Source: Pelagibacteraceae bacterium AG-390-A23
GTDB taxonomy: Bacteria > Pseudomonadota > Alphaproteobacteria > Pelagibacterales > Pelagibacteraceae
NCBI GenBank assembly: GCA_003279775.1
Contig: QCGW01000004.1
Coordinates: 31,063-95,062, forward strand
Reading direction: 5' to 3'
DNA: 64,000 bases
This document shows positions 55,407-63,344 of the stretch, one piece after another. Numbering within the stretch: position 1 is the stretch's first letter; the number at the start of each line of letters is the position of its first letter. Under the pieces are notes generated by a model. It worked only from the letters and a program-made list of their open reading frames with translations, had not been told where the DNA came from and ran no database searches. A program made the position numbers and the translations under genes.

Positions 55407-55487
55407 ATGATCGAATCAATTTTTAACTTCTGGAAAAATTGGAACTGTCATCTATTTATCAAAAAAGTATTTAGTGAGGACTCATAA
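55407..55487 (+). CDS. Possible 26-residue ORF after dnaJ
   Basis: MIESIFNFWKNWN... is an open frame in phase with dnaJ, 3 nt after its stop. A 13-bp direct repeat (TTCTGGAAAAATT) is shared by the dnaJ end (55389-55401) and this ORF (55428-55440), so both contain FWKN. No ribosome site was seen. It may be only a decayed duplication of the dnaJ tail. Confidence 0.2.
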   Translation: MIESIFNFWKNWNCHLFIKKVFSEDS

Positions 55488-55532
55488 AAATTTTTTTTAA
55501 AGATTAAATTAATATTAACTTTAGGAGAAATT

Positions 55533-55730
55533 ATGAGTAAAAGATTATTATTTTATAAAGCCATTATTTGGCAAATTATCGGGTTAATCTGGGTTTCATT
55601 ACTTTCATACTTTTGGTTTGGTAATTGGAATAAATCAGTGTTCTTTAGCATTGTGGTAATGATTATTAGTATCTTTATTTATGTTTTGTATGAAGTAGTA
55701 TGGAATAAAATCGTAAGTAAAAATAAATAA
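55533..55730 (+). CDS. DUF2061 small membrane protein
   Basis: Sixty-five residues, two membrane helices (~9-28 and ~36-55) with KAIIWQIIGLIW and YEVVWNKI, the DUF2061 signature. A good AGGAG lies 7 nt before the ATG (TTTAGGAGAAATTATG). The function is unknown. It precedes the glycosyltransferase by 5 nt, so the two may be coexpressed. Confidence 0.85.
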   Translation: MSKRLLFYKAIIWQIIGLIWVSLLSYFWFGNWNKSVFFSIVVMIISIFIYVLYEVVWNKIVSKNK

Positions 55731-55735
55731 TCTAA

Positions 55736-56890
55736 ATGAATATTCTTATTGAAGGATGGAGAGGTATTAACCATTCCTACGCCTTAGTTAATCAATGGCA
55801 AATTCTTGAACTAGTTAAGTTATCAAAAATCGCTTTTAAAGACGTTCCTTTTATTAATGAGAATTGGAATATAAAAAAAAATGATAGTGGACTCAATGAA
55901 GAAAACAAAAATATAATTAATAGTATCGAACCTCCATTAAATGATTTCAAATATGATATAACTTATAGAATTTCAGGTCCTTTTAATTTTGATTACAATT
56001 TTAAATCAAAATTATTATTTGTTTTTGCGACAACAGAATTCAAAAATATAACTAAAGAAGATTATATTAACGGCGAACCAAATTATTTAAAAAATAAAAA
56101 TGACTTTTTTTTACACACCCCATCTAATTGGTCAAAAGATGGTTTTTTAAAAGCAGGTTTTAGAGAAGATCAAGTTTTAGTTATTCCACATGGAATTGAT
56201 ATAAATATGTTTAAGTTAATTTCTGAAGACGAAAAAAAAAATATTAGAGAAAAATATAAATTTAAAAATGATGACTTTATACTGACTAATGTTGGCGCAA
56301 TGACGCAAAATAAAGGTGTTGAAGCTTTAATAGCTGCATACGGAATACTTAAAAAAAAATACAAAAATCTTAAACTAATTTTGAAGGATCAAAGTAATTT
56401 ATACCATAGAAAAGCAAAAGATGTTTTCAATACATTATTAAATACAGACTTTAATAAAAAATACAAAATTATTTATGATGACATGATGAAAGATGTTTTA
56501 ATAATTTCTAAAAATTTAAATCTTAAAGAATTAAGAAATATTTACTCTATAAGTGACTGTTATGTCTCGCCATATACTGCAGAAGGTTTTAATATGACAC
56601 CCTTAGAAGCAGCCGGGTGTGGTACTCAAATAGTTATAACTAAAGGAGGATCAACAGATGATTATTTTGATAATTCTATAGGTTATCAAATTGAAAGTTA
56701 TGAAAGAAAGAAAGATGATAATACTATGTTAAATCCAAAACTTGATTCTTTAATTGCTATTTTAGAAAAAATTATAAATAAACCTGACGAGACAAAATTA
56801 GAAAGAAGTAAATATGTTCATAATAATTTTTCTTGGGAAAAAACTGCAATAAAATTAAAAAAAGAGTTTGAAAAAAAATTAAGTAAATGA
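55736..56890 (+). CDS. GT4-type glycosyltransferase
   Basis: The 384 residues have a Rossmann-like GT-B layout: a short start (NILIEGWRG), VIPHGIDINMFK near residue 147, the donor-domain start ILTNVGAMTQNKGVEAL near 185 and the E-x7-E site SPYTAEGFNMTPLEAAGCG near 280. There are no membrane segments. Acceptor and sugar are unknown; no polysaccharide cluster surrounds it. Confidence 0.85.
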   Translation: MNILIEGWRGINHSYALVNQWQILELVKLSKIAFKDVPFINENWNIKKNDSGLNEENKNIINSIEPPLNDFKYDITYRISGPFNFDYNFKSKLLFVFATTEFKNITKEDYINGEPNYLKNKNDFFLHTPSNWSKDGFLKAGFREDQVLVIPHGIDINMFKLISEDEKKNIREKYKFKNDDFILTNVGAMTQNKGVEALIAAYGILKKKYKNLKLILKDQSNLYHRKAKDVFNTLLNTDFNKKYKIIYDDMMKDVLIISKNLNLKELRNIYSISDCYVSPYTAEGFNMTPLEAAGCGTQIVITKGGSTDDYFDNSIGYQIESYERKKDDNTMLNPKLDSLIAILEKIINKPDETKLERSKYVHNNFSWEKTAIKLKKEFEKKLSK

Positions 56891-56901
56891 AATAAGAAAA
56901 T

Positions 56902-57678
56902 ATGAAAAAAATAAAGTTGTGTATTTCTGGTTGTATGGGAAGAATGGGGAAGCAACTAATTAAATCATCAGAAAAAAATAAGAGTTTTAAATTGGTTGCC
57001 CTTACAGAAAGTAAAATAATAAAAAAAAAAATTAAAGGAATTAAGCTAGAGTTAAATTCTTTTAATACATTTAAAAAAACAGATGTAATTATAGATTTTA
57101 CAGTACCAAATTGTACAATTGAAATACTTAAGATTGCATCAAAACTTAAAAAAAGGGTTGTAATTGGAACAACTGGATTTAATAGAAGCCAAGAAAATTT
57201 AATCAAAAAATATTCGAAAAAAATACCAGTTTTAAAAGCTGGTAATATGAGCTTGGGAGTAAATTTATTAATGTACTTGACCGAAATTACATCCAAATCT
57301 TTAAATGATGAATATTTGAGCAAAATATTTGAGGTACACCATAGACATAAAAAAGACTATCCATCTGGGACAGCACTAATGCTTGGGAAAGGAATTGCAG
57401 ATGGTAAAAATAAAAATTTATATAATTTAATTGGAAAAAAATTTTTAAATAAAAAATCTTTTCCCTATGGAAAAAAAATTAACTTTAATTCAATTAGAAA
57501 AGGTGAAATTATTGGAGAACACGAAGTAAAATTCTCTAGTGGAAAAGAAATAATTACATTAAACCACGAAGCCTTTGATAGAGCACTTTACTCAGATGGA
57601 GCTTTGACTGCTTCTAAATGGTTAATGAAAAAAAAACCAGGTCTTTATTCTATGAGAGATTTGCTTAACTTTTCATAA
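56902..57678 (+). CDS. dapB: 4-hydroxy-tetrahydrodipicolinate reductase
   Basis: Lysine and diaminopimelate synthesis. The 258 residues show the NAD(P)H site ISGCMGRMGKQL (~8), IDFTVPNCTIE (~62), IGTTGFNRSQ (~86) and the catalytic EVHHRHKKDYPSGTAL (~140). It feeds LysA (10.5 kb) via DAP. The last base overlaps nth. Confidence 0.95.
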   Translation: MKKIKLCISGCMGRMGKQLIKSSEKNKSFKLVALTESKIIKKKIKGIKLELNSFNTFKKTDVIIDFTVPNCTIEILKIASKLKKRVVIGTTGFNRSQENLIKKYSKKIPVLKAGNMSLGVNLLMYLTEITSKSLNDEYLSKIFEVHHRHKKDYPSGTALMLGKGIADGKNKNLYNLIGKKFLNKKSFPYGKKINFNSIRKGEIIGEHEVKFSSGKEIITLNHEAFDRALYSDGALTASKWLMKKKPGLYSMRDLLNFS

Positions 57679-58331
57679 TGAATGAAAAACAAAAAGCAAA
57701 AATTATAATTAAAACTTTAAATAAAATTTATCCTACAGCACCAGTTCCTCTAAAAAGCAAAAATACTTTTACGCTTTTAGTTTCAGTACTTCTTTCTGCT
57801 CAATGTACTGATGTCAATGTTAACAATGTAACAAAAGATATATATCCTAAATATTTTAAACCTGAACACTTCGTAAGATTAGGAAGAAAAAAAATTGAAA
57901 AATTAATTAAGAAAATTGGTATTTTTAGAGTTAAAGCAAAAAGTATTTATTTAATGTCAAAACAAATTTTAGAAAAACACAAAGGAAAAGTCCCTAGAAC
58001 TTTTGAAGAACTTGAAAAACTACCTGGTGTAGGTCACAAAACAGCAAGCGTAGTAATGTCTCAAGGTTTTGGGTATCCAGCATTTGCTGTTGATACACAT
58101 ATTCATAGACTTGCACAAAGATGGGGTTTAACTAATGGAAAAAATGTAATTCAAACTGAAAAAGATTTGAAAAGCATATTTCCTAAAAAAACTTGGTCTA
58201 AACTACATTTACAAATAATTTTTTATGGTAGAGAATATTGCAAAGCAAGAGAATGTTATGGTTTAACTTGTAAAATTTGTACTTCTTGCTACCCAAATAG
58301 AAAAAAAGCTGTTAAGACATTAAAAGCTTAA
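57678..58331 (+). CDS. nth: Endonuclease III
   Basis: Oxidised-pyrimidine DNA glycosylase/AP lyase. The 217 residues contain the HhH motif LPGVGHKTASVV with the catalytic Lys (~119), and D in VDTHIHRLA (~138). The C-terminal cysteines are C-X4-C-X4-C-X2-C-X2-C (CKARECYGLTCKICTSC), not the standard C-X6-C-X2-C-X5-C of the [4Fe-4S] loop. One-base overlaps join it to dapB and the next gene. Confidence 0.93.
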   Translation: MNEKQKAKIIIKTLNKIYPTAPVPLKSKNTFTLLVSVLLSAQCTDVNVNNVTKDIYPKYFKPEHFVRLGRKKIEKLIKKIGIFRVKAKSIYLMSKQILEKHKGKVPRTFEELEKLPGVGHKTASVVMSQGFGYPAFAVDTHIHRLAQRWGLTNGKNVIQTEKDLKSIFPKKTWSKLHLQIIFYGREYCKARECYGLTCKICTSCYPNRKKAVKTLKA

Positions 58332-59023
58332 TGAAAATACTAAACCTTTTTCCATCTAGTGTTATTCAAGATAAAATTTTAATTAATCAAAACATTAAAA
58401 AAGAAATGATTGAAGAGATTGAAACTATGGTTTTAAACTCAAAAAATAAAGACGATAAAGGTGACCAAGATAGTTGGACTGGGGATACGCAAGGTTTTGA
58501 ATATATATTTAAAAATAAAAAATTTAGTCTTCTTCTTCAAGAAATAAAAAAAACAACAATTAAATATATTAACCATCTAGGAATTGATGATAATAAAATT
58601 GATATGTATATGAATAGATCTTGGGCGACAGTTTCTTATGGAAAAGAAAAAATTTTACCTCATAAACATAAACAATCACATATCTCTTTTGCTTATTACT
58701 TAAAAAAAAACCCAGAAGACTCAAATATAATGTTTTATGATGAACACTTCCAAAATGAGATTATTCCGGGCCTTTTTACAAGTCGCACAGCTAGAGCTGG
58801 GGGTGTTTTGAAGGAGATGAATTTCTTTAATGCATCTTCGATAGACATTAAAATTGAAGAAGATGATATATTAGTTTTTCCATCAAAAAGTCTTCACGGA
58901 ACTCAGCCAAATAAATTAAACTCGGGACGAATTTCTATTTCTGGAGATATAGTTTGTGTTGCCAAAGATAGTGAACTCTTAGAAAATATGATGCCTCCCA
59001 TAAATAATTGGGACAAATTGTAA
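58331..59023 (+). CDS. 2OG-Fe(II) oxygenase (TIGR02466-type)
   Basis: The 230 residues show H-K-H near residue 113 (PHKHKQSHISFAYYL), the distal FPSKSLHGTQPN near 183 and the 2OG-binding RISISGDIV. This family is also common in marine phages and cyanobacteria. The gene is coupled to nth by a 1-bp overlap and to the PfkB gene by a 1-nt gap. The substrate is unknown. Confidence 0.8.
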   Translation: MKILNLFPSSVIQDKILINQNIKKEMIEEIETMVLNSKNKDDKGDQDSWTGDTQGFEYIFKNKKFSLLLQEIKKTTIKYINHLGIDDNKIDMYMNRSWATVSYGKEKILPHKHKQSHISFAYYLKKNPEDSNIMFYDEHFQNEIIPGLFTSRTARAGGVLKEMNFFNASSIDIKIEEDDILVFPSKSLHGTQPNKLNSGRISISGDIVCVAKDSELLENMMPPINNWDKL

Positions 59024-59024
59024 T

Positions 59025-59954
59025 ATGCAAGTTCTAGGAATAGGTAACGCAATTGTAGACGTAATTTGCAAAGTAGATGAAAATTTTATTATACAAAATA
59101 ATCTGACGAAAAGTACAATGAAATTATTTTTTGATGAAAATGAATTCAAAAATTTATTAACAAATCTTAAAATCGAAAAAACAGTTTCTGGAGGTTCAGT
59201 GGCAAACTCTATAGTTGGATTATCACAACTTGGAGATAAAGTTGGATTTATAGGTAAAGTTTCTGAAGATCAATTTGGGAGTAAGTACGAAGAAGGTTTA
59301 AAAAAAGAAAATGTTGAATACTTTTATTCTAAAAAAAAAGAGGAATTACCAACTGGAACATGTTTAATATTGGTAACACCAGATTCAGAGAGAACAATGT
59401 GTACTTTTCTAGGAATAGCAGGAAAAATAAACGAAAATGACGTTAGTTCAGAAGTGATTAAAAAAAGTGAAATAATATTTTTAGAGGGTTACTTGTGGGA
59501 TGAGGGAGAGCCCAAGAAAGCATTTGATAAAGCTATAAATAGTGCAAACAAAGTTGCCATGTCACTATCTGATCTATTTTGTGTGGATAGACACAAACCT
59601 CATTTTTTAAACCTAGTTAAAAACAAACTTGATATAACCTTCGCTAATGAACAAGAAATTACCTCATTAATTGAAGCGAAAAATTTTAATGAAGTTATAA
59701 GCTTTTCAAAACAACTTAATAAATTAGTGATTATAACTAGAGGAGAAAAAGGAGCGGTTGCAATTAATGGTGATGAAGTTATTGAATGTGATGTACAAAA
59801 AAATCTAAAGATTATTGATCTTACAGGTGCAGGTGATCTTTTCGCTGCTGGTTTTTTACATGGGTACATTAATAAATTATCTACAAAAGGGTGTCTTGAA
59901 AAAGGTACTGAGATGTCATCTAAAGTAATACAACAAATTGGGGCAAGACTTTAA
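59025..59954 (+). CDS. PfkB-family (adenosine kinase-like) sugar/nucleoside kinase
   Basis: The 309 residues of this ribokinase-fold enzyme start with LGIGNAIVD. The substrate-side GGSVANSIVG is near residue 57, and the anion-hole/catalytic DLTGAGDLFAAGFLHG is near 264 with Asp as base. The substrate-range resembles adenosine-kinase-like PfkB proteins, but sequence alone cannot fix it. The stop is one base from the convergent ArfA-like gene. Confidence 0.86.
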   Translation: MQVLGIGNAIVDVICKVDENFIIQNNLTKSTMKLFFDENEFKNLLTNLKIEKTVSGGSVANSIVGLSQLGDKVGFIGKVSEDQFGSKYEEGLKKENVEYFYSKKKEELPTGTCLILVTPDSERTMCTFLGIAGKINENDVSSEVIKKSEIIFLEGYLWDEGEPKKAFDKAINSANKVAMSLSDLFCVDRHKPHFLNLVKNKLDITFANEQEITSLIEAKNFNEVISFSKQLNKLVIITRGEKGAVAINGDEVIECDVQKNLKIIDLTGAGDLFAAGFLHGYINKLSTKGCLEKGTEMSSKVIQQIGARL

Positions 59955-59955
59955 C

Positions 59956-60075
59956 TTAAATTTTCTTTCTTTTAAAACTCCCCTTACCTTTTTTGGGCTT
60001 AACTATTTTTGGTTTGTACTTTTTGGTAAATAAATCTTTAACCATAGGGTTTTTCTTATTTGATTTGATAGCCAT
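59956..60075 (-). CDS. ArfA-like ribosome-rescue peptide
   Basis: A 39-residue basic ORF, MAIKSNKKNPM at the start and KKGKGSFKRKKI at the end. The core Y-K-x-K-I-x-K-x-K-K-G-K-G-S-F-x-R-K lines up residue by residue with the ArfA core of E. coli (F-R-x-R-V-x-K-x-K-K-G-K-G-S-Y-x-R-K). ArfA recruits RF2 to ribosomes stalled on non-stop mRNA. The ATG lies 20 bp inside the 3' end of the winged-helix gene, so the two are cotranscribed. I see no RNase III-type hairpin in its coding end. ArfA is mainly reported from beta/gammaproteobacteria, so this is a lead, not proof. Confidence 0.62.
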   Translation of the reverse strand: MAIKSNKKNPMVKDLFTKKYKPKIVKPKKGKGSFKRKKI

Positions 60076-60619
60076 TTTTTTCACTAATTATGAAATCTTT
60101 ATCATTAAATGTGTTTAAAATTTTTTTTCTTAATCGATAAATATGAGTTTCAACAGTATGTGTTTCTATATCAGGCTGATAACGCCAAACCTTTTCCTGC
60201 AGTTCATCAATACTAATTGGTTTATCTGATTTAGATAAATAAGTAATTGTATTAATCTCTTTCTCAGTCAACTTAAGCTTATTATCTTTTATCAACATCT
60301 CTCTAGAATTAAGGTCTATGATATAATTGTTTACTTTTACCTTGGACTGGCTGTTAAATTGTAATTTTAAAAATTCAATATTTATCTTTTCAAGTAGCTT
60401 AAAAATATTAATTGGTCCGTCATCTAAAACAAGTTGATTATCAATAGCTGAATATTTTTTATTTGAAATTACTAAATTATTAGTGAGATCTTTTATGCAA
60501 TCACTTAAATAATTCTCGTTATCTGCATAAGTGATCTTAAAATTTAAATCTAAATCAATTTCTTCGAGAATTTGATATAATCCATTAAACTTATATATTA
60601 TTAAATTTTGAATACTCAC
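60056..60619 (-). CDS. Winged-helix (OmpR/PhoB-type) regulator with degenerate N-terminal domain
   Basis: From the GTG at 60619 the protein is 187 residues; a TTG at 60637 would overlap the divergent gene. Residues ~95-187 are an OmpR-type DNA-binding domain (LTEKEINTITYLS, ISIDELQEKVW, THTVETHIYRLRKKI, NGYQIK). The first ~90 residues resemble a receiver only in size: no acidic pocket, phospho-Asp or switch Lys is clear. It is followed, overlapping, by the ArfA-like gene. Such orphan regulators beside L,D-transpeptidase genes occur in alphaproteobacteria. Confidence 0.8.
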   Translation of the reverse strand: MSIQNLIIYKFNGLYQILEEIDLDLNFKITYADNENYLSDCIKDLTNNLVISNKKYSAIDNQLVLDDGPINIFKLLEKINIEFLKLQFNSQSKVKVNNYIIDLNSREMLIKDNKLKLTEKEINTITYLSKSDKPISIDELQEKVWRYQPDIETHTVETHIYRLRKKILNTFNDKDFIISEKNGYQIK

Positions 60620-60630
60620 AGAAATAGAAT

Positions 60631-61125
60631 ATGACAATTTTAGTAAAAAATAAACACACTCTTCAAATAGATGAATTTAAGTTTAAGTGTTGTATTGGAA
60701 GAAATGGTTCCACAAGAAGCAAGAAAGAGGGAGATAAAAAATCACCTAAAGGGACCTTTGAAATTGATAATCTTTATTTTCGAAAAGATAGGATAGATAA
60801 GCCATTAACTTTATTAAAATGTATACCAATTAAAAAAAGTATGGGTTGGTGCAACGATATTCGTTTTCCAAGAAAATATAACAAACTTTTCAATACAAAT
60901 AAAAGAATAAAACATGAAAAGTTAAAAAGAAAAGATTATAAATATAATTTACTTATCCCAATAAAATATAATTTTAAAAAACCAATTACAGGTCTAGGTA
61001 GTTGTATTTTTATCCATCTAACTAAAGATTATAAGCCTACGGCAGGATGTATTGCTCTAAAGGAAAAAGACTTTATGATTTTGCTTAAATTAATAAAAAA
61101 AAATTCAAAAATAAAAATTTTTTAA
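60631..61125 (+). CDS. L,D-transpeptidase (YkuD fold)
   Basis: The 164 residues have the YkuD catalytic region FIHLTKDYKPTAGCIAL, with His ~130 and Cys ~140. The SKKEGDKKSPKGTFEI start is typical of the short form. There is no signal peptide, so it is not obviously exported; the usual substrate, periplasmic peptidoglycan, would then not be reached unless a start was missed. The stop interlocks with YggS (TTAA). Confidence 0.84.
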   Translation: MTILVKNKHTLQIDEFKFKCCIGRNGSTRSKKEGDKKSPKGTFEIDNLYFRKDRIDKPLTLLKCIPIKKSMGWCNDIRFPRKYNKLFNTNKRIKHEKLKRKDYKYNLLIPIKYNFKKPITGLGSCIFIHLTKDYKPTAGCIALKEKDFMILLKLIKKNSKIKIF

Positions 61126-61781
61126 GATCTTTGACCAAAAATACTAGATCCAACTCTAACATATGTTGATAAATATTTTACAGCAGTGAGATAATCTGAG
61201 GACATTCCCATACTTAATTCTGTAAACCCTAAGTCTTTATTCAATTTATTCATCTCTTCAAAATAACTTTCTGGATCAAAATTTATTGGGGGTATGCACA
61301 TTAAACCAATCAAATCTAAACCAATTTCTTTACAATATGAGGCTAATTGACCAGTTTGAATTTTATTTATTCCTGATTTTTGATCCTCATTACCAATGTT
61401 GACCTGTAAAAATATTTTAATTTTTTTATTTATTTTGTTTTGTTCGTCTGCAATTTTTTTTGCCAATTTTTGACTATCTACAGAATGAATGTAATCAAAA
61501 ATTTGAACAGCATGCTTTACTTTGTTGGTTTGCAGTTTTCCAATCATGTGTAATTTTAGCTTTGAATTTGTTTTTTTAACCTCAGCCCATTTTTCTACAG
61601 CCTCTTGAACTTTATTTTCACCGTAATTTATGTGACCATGCTCAATAAGTGGTAATATTTTGTCTATTTTAAATGTTTTAGATACAGCAATAATTTTGGG
61701 GTGATTAATAATATTTAATTTATTAATTTGGACTTTGATATTATTTTCAATATCTAATAAATTTTTTACAATATTGTGCAT
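61122..61781 (-). CDS. YggS-family PLP homeostasis protein
   Basis: From MHNIVKNLL (61781) the protein is 219 residues. PLP lysine 35 is in IAVSKTF, and IGKLQTNKVKHA (~82), QVNIGNEDQKSGI (~133) and LSMGMSSDYLTAV (~190) are family motifs. An extension to 61853 would add 24 hydrophobic residues across the divergent gene and is rejected. It is thought to carry or buffer PLP; LysA (10.5 kb) is one PLP enzyme in the window. Confidence 0.93.
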   Translation of the reverse strand: MHNIVKNLLDIENNIKVQINKLNIINHPKIIAVSKTFKIDKILPLIEHGHINYGENKVQEAVEKWAEVKKTNSKLKLHMIGKLQTNKVKHAVQIFDYIHSVDSQKLAKKIADEQNKINKKIKIFLQVNIGNEDQKSGINKIQTGQLASYCKEIGLDLIGLMCIPPINFDPESYFEEMNKLNKDLGFTELSMGMSSDYLTAVKYLSTYVRVGSSIFGQRS

Positions 61782-61787
61782 ATAGAT

Positions 61788-62306
61788 ATGATTCAAAAAT
61801 ATTACTTTATTAATAAATTTGACACAAATAATATAGATAAACAAGATAAACAAACCGCTATAATTTATAGGAACTATTCAACTAAAACCACTGACCACAC
61901 TCTTATTTTGAAAATTAAGAAATATTGTAAAAAAAAGTCAATAAAGTTTTACCTATCAAATAACATTAAGTTAGCACTTAAACTTGATCTAGACGGTGCT
62001 TATATCCCTTCTTTTAACAAAAGTTTAAAACATTTAGCCTACTCTTATAAAAAAAATTTTAGAATTATTGGGTCAGCTCACAACCTCAGAGAAATTAGGA
62101 CTAAAGAAATTCAAAATGTTAAGAAAATTTTTTTATCTTCATTATTTAAAAAAAATAAAAATTTTCTAGGAATAAATAAATTTAAATTACTTTCTAAACT
62201 TACCAAAAAAAAAATTATTGTACTCGGCGGAATTTCTAAAAAAAATATAAAAAAACTTTCTCTATTAAAAAAATCTGAATTTGGTGGGATAACTTTTTTT
62301 GAATAA
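61788..62306 (+). CDS. Degenerate ThiE/TenI-like (thiamine phosphate synthase fold) protein
   Basis: From the ATG at 61788 (172 aa; a GTG at 61776 would overlap yggS). DGAYIPS (~66), RIIGSAHN (~88), FLSSLFKKNKNFLGINK (~117) and KIIVLGGISKKN (~143) map on the ThiE barrel (GVHLGQ, SxH, GP.F.T, ALGGI). The HLGQ.D and substrate-phosphate motifs are replaced, so thiamine phosphate synthesis is doubtful. It is highly Lys-rich. Position beside yggS matches other alphaproteobacteria. Confidence 0.68.
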   Translation: MIQKYYFINKFDTNNIDKQDKQTAIIYRNYSTKTTDHTLILKIKKYCKKKSIKFYLSNNIKLALKLDLDGAYIPSFNKSLKHLAYSYKKNFRIIGSAHNLREIRTKEIQNVKKIFLSSLFKKNKNFLGINKFKLLSKLTKKKIIVLGGISKKNIKKLSLLKKSEFGGITFFE

Positions 62307-62312
62307 AAAAAA

Positions 62313-62330
62313 GGCCCCTAAAAAGGGGCC
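62313..62330. terminator. Bidirectional terminator between the ThiE-like gene and the porin
   Basis: GGCCCCT and AGGGGCC pair exactly around AAAA. The stem is flanked by an A-run on the left and T-rich sequence on the right. On the minus strand it is a textbook terminator (stem plus 8 T's) for the porin. Confidence 0.92.
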
Positions 62331-62357
62331 CTTTCTATATTTTATTTCTAAATTAAA

Positions 62358-63344
62358 TTAGAATGCAAATGCAAGGTCAATAGCGTAACCTTTAACATCG
62401 TTTACAGCAGTAGTTGATCCACCTCTGTTTTTCTCTTCAGCCATAGCAACTGAAAGAGTCATTGAACCCATAGTGTAAGTTGCACTTAGGTTAGAGTTTT
62501 CTTGATCAACAGTAGTGCTTGCAGCATCTTTGTAAGTTGACTCGTTGTAACCGATAGTTAAGTCATCGCTAACTTGGTATGTAATACCCATAGCTTCGAA
62601 CTCATCATCAGTTGTAGCTTTGTTAGAGTCAATTTCAGATTGTTGGAAACCAACAGTTACTGGACCATATGCATATTTAACATACATAGTTGAAAGGTCA
62701 GTGTTGCTTGTTCCACCTGATGCATTGTTTTCACCAGCAGCGTAACCAACAGTTAAACCTTCAACACCTGTGTACTCAATAGCCATGTCAACTGAAGACT
62801 CAACTTCACCTGTTCCTGATGGAACGTAAGAAGCTGAGAAGCTGAAACCATCAACTAAATCACCAGATTTGTATTGGAACATGTTGTTTGATCCAGCACT
62901 TCCGATTGAGTTGAATACGTTAGTTCCAGTGTTACCACCGTTATCTAGAGATGCACTTAAGATATCCCAAGACTCTCCGTAAGCAGTTGGAGTTACATCG
63001 TCAACAGCACCGAAAGCAGAACTTCCACCGTGACCACCAAATACGATTGTTCCCATACCATTAGTGTCGATAGTTAAAATTCTGTTATCTAACACACCAC
63101 CTGATACAGTATATCCTTGGTCGATTTCGTATTGAACGCTTACTGTCCAACCGTTATCCATTTCACCAGTACCAGTCATAGTGAAACCATCACCCATTGA
63201 CCACTGGTTTCCACCAGTACCTTTATCAGCACCAGAGAAGTTTATTCCTGCTGAACCAGATGCACTTAGAGAACCAGCATTAGCTGCTGATACTGCAACA
63301 AGTGAACCTGCTAATGCAGTTAAACCTATTTTTTTAATGTTCAT
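62358..63344 (-). CDS. Outer-membrane porin
   Basis: The 328 residues have a signal peptide cleaved near ANA-GS (residues 20-24) and an acidic, Gly/Ser/Thr-rich, alternating beta pattern. It ends in F (IDLAFAF), the outer-membrane barrel signal. The codons used differ from the neighbours (AACG-poor, GTT/GCT/GGT-rich), and it has an AAGGAG ribosome site and a strong terminator, all signs of a highly made protein. Porins of this type dominate SAR11 proteomes. The substrate is unknown. Confidence 0.88.
   Translation of the reverse strand: MNIKKIGLTALAGSLVAVSAANAGSLSASGSAGINFSGADKGTGGNQWSMGDGFTMTGTGEMDNGWTVSVQYEIDQGYTVSGGVLDNRILTIDTNGMGTIVFGGHGGSSAFGAVDDVTPTAYGESWDILSASLDNGGNTGTNVFNSIGSAGSNNMFQYKSGDLVDGFSFSASYVPSGTGEVESSVDMAIEYTGVEGLTVGYAAGENNASGGTSNTDLSTMYVKYAYGPVTVGFQQSEIDSNKATTDDEFEAMGITYQVSDDLTIGYNESTYKDAASTTVDQENSNLSATYTMGSMTLSVAMAEEKNRGGSTTAVNDVKGYAIDLAFAF

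Noticed and set aside
56772..57323. 183-codon reverse ORF opposite dapB
   Set aside because: Phe/Ile-rich antisense shadow; dapB on the other strand is certain.
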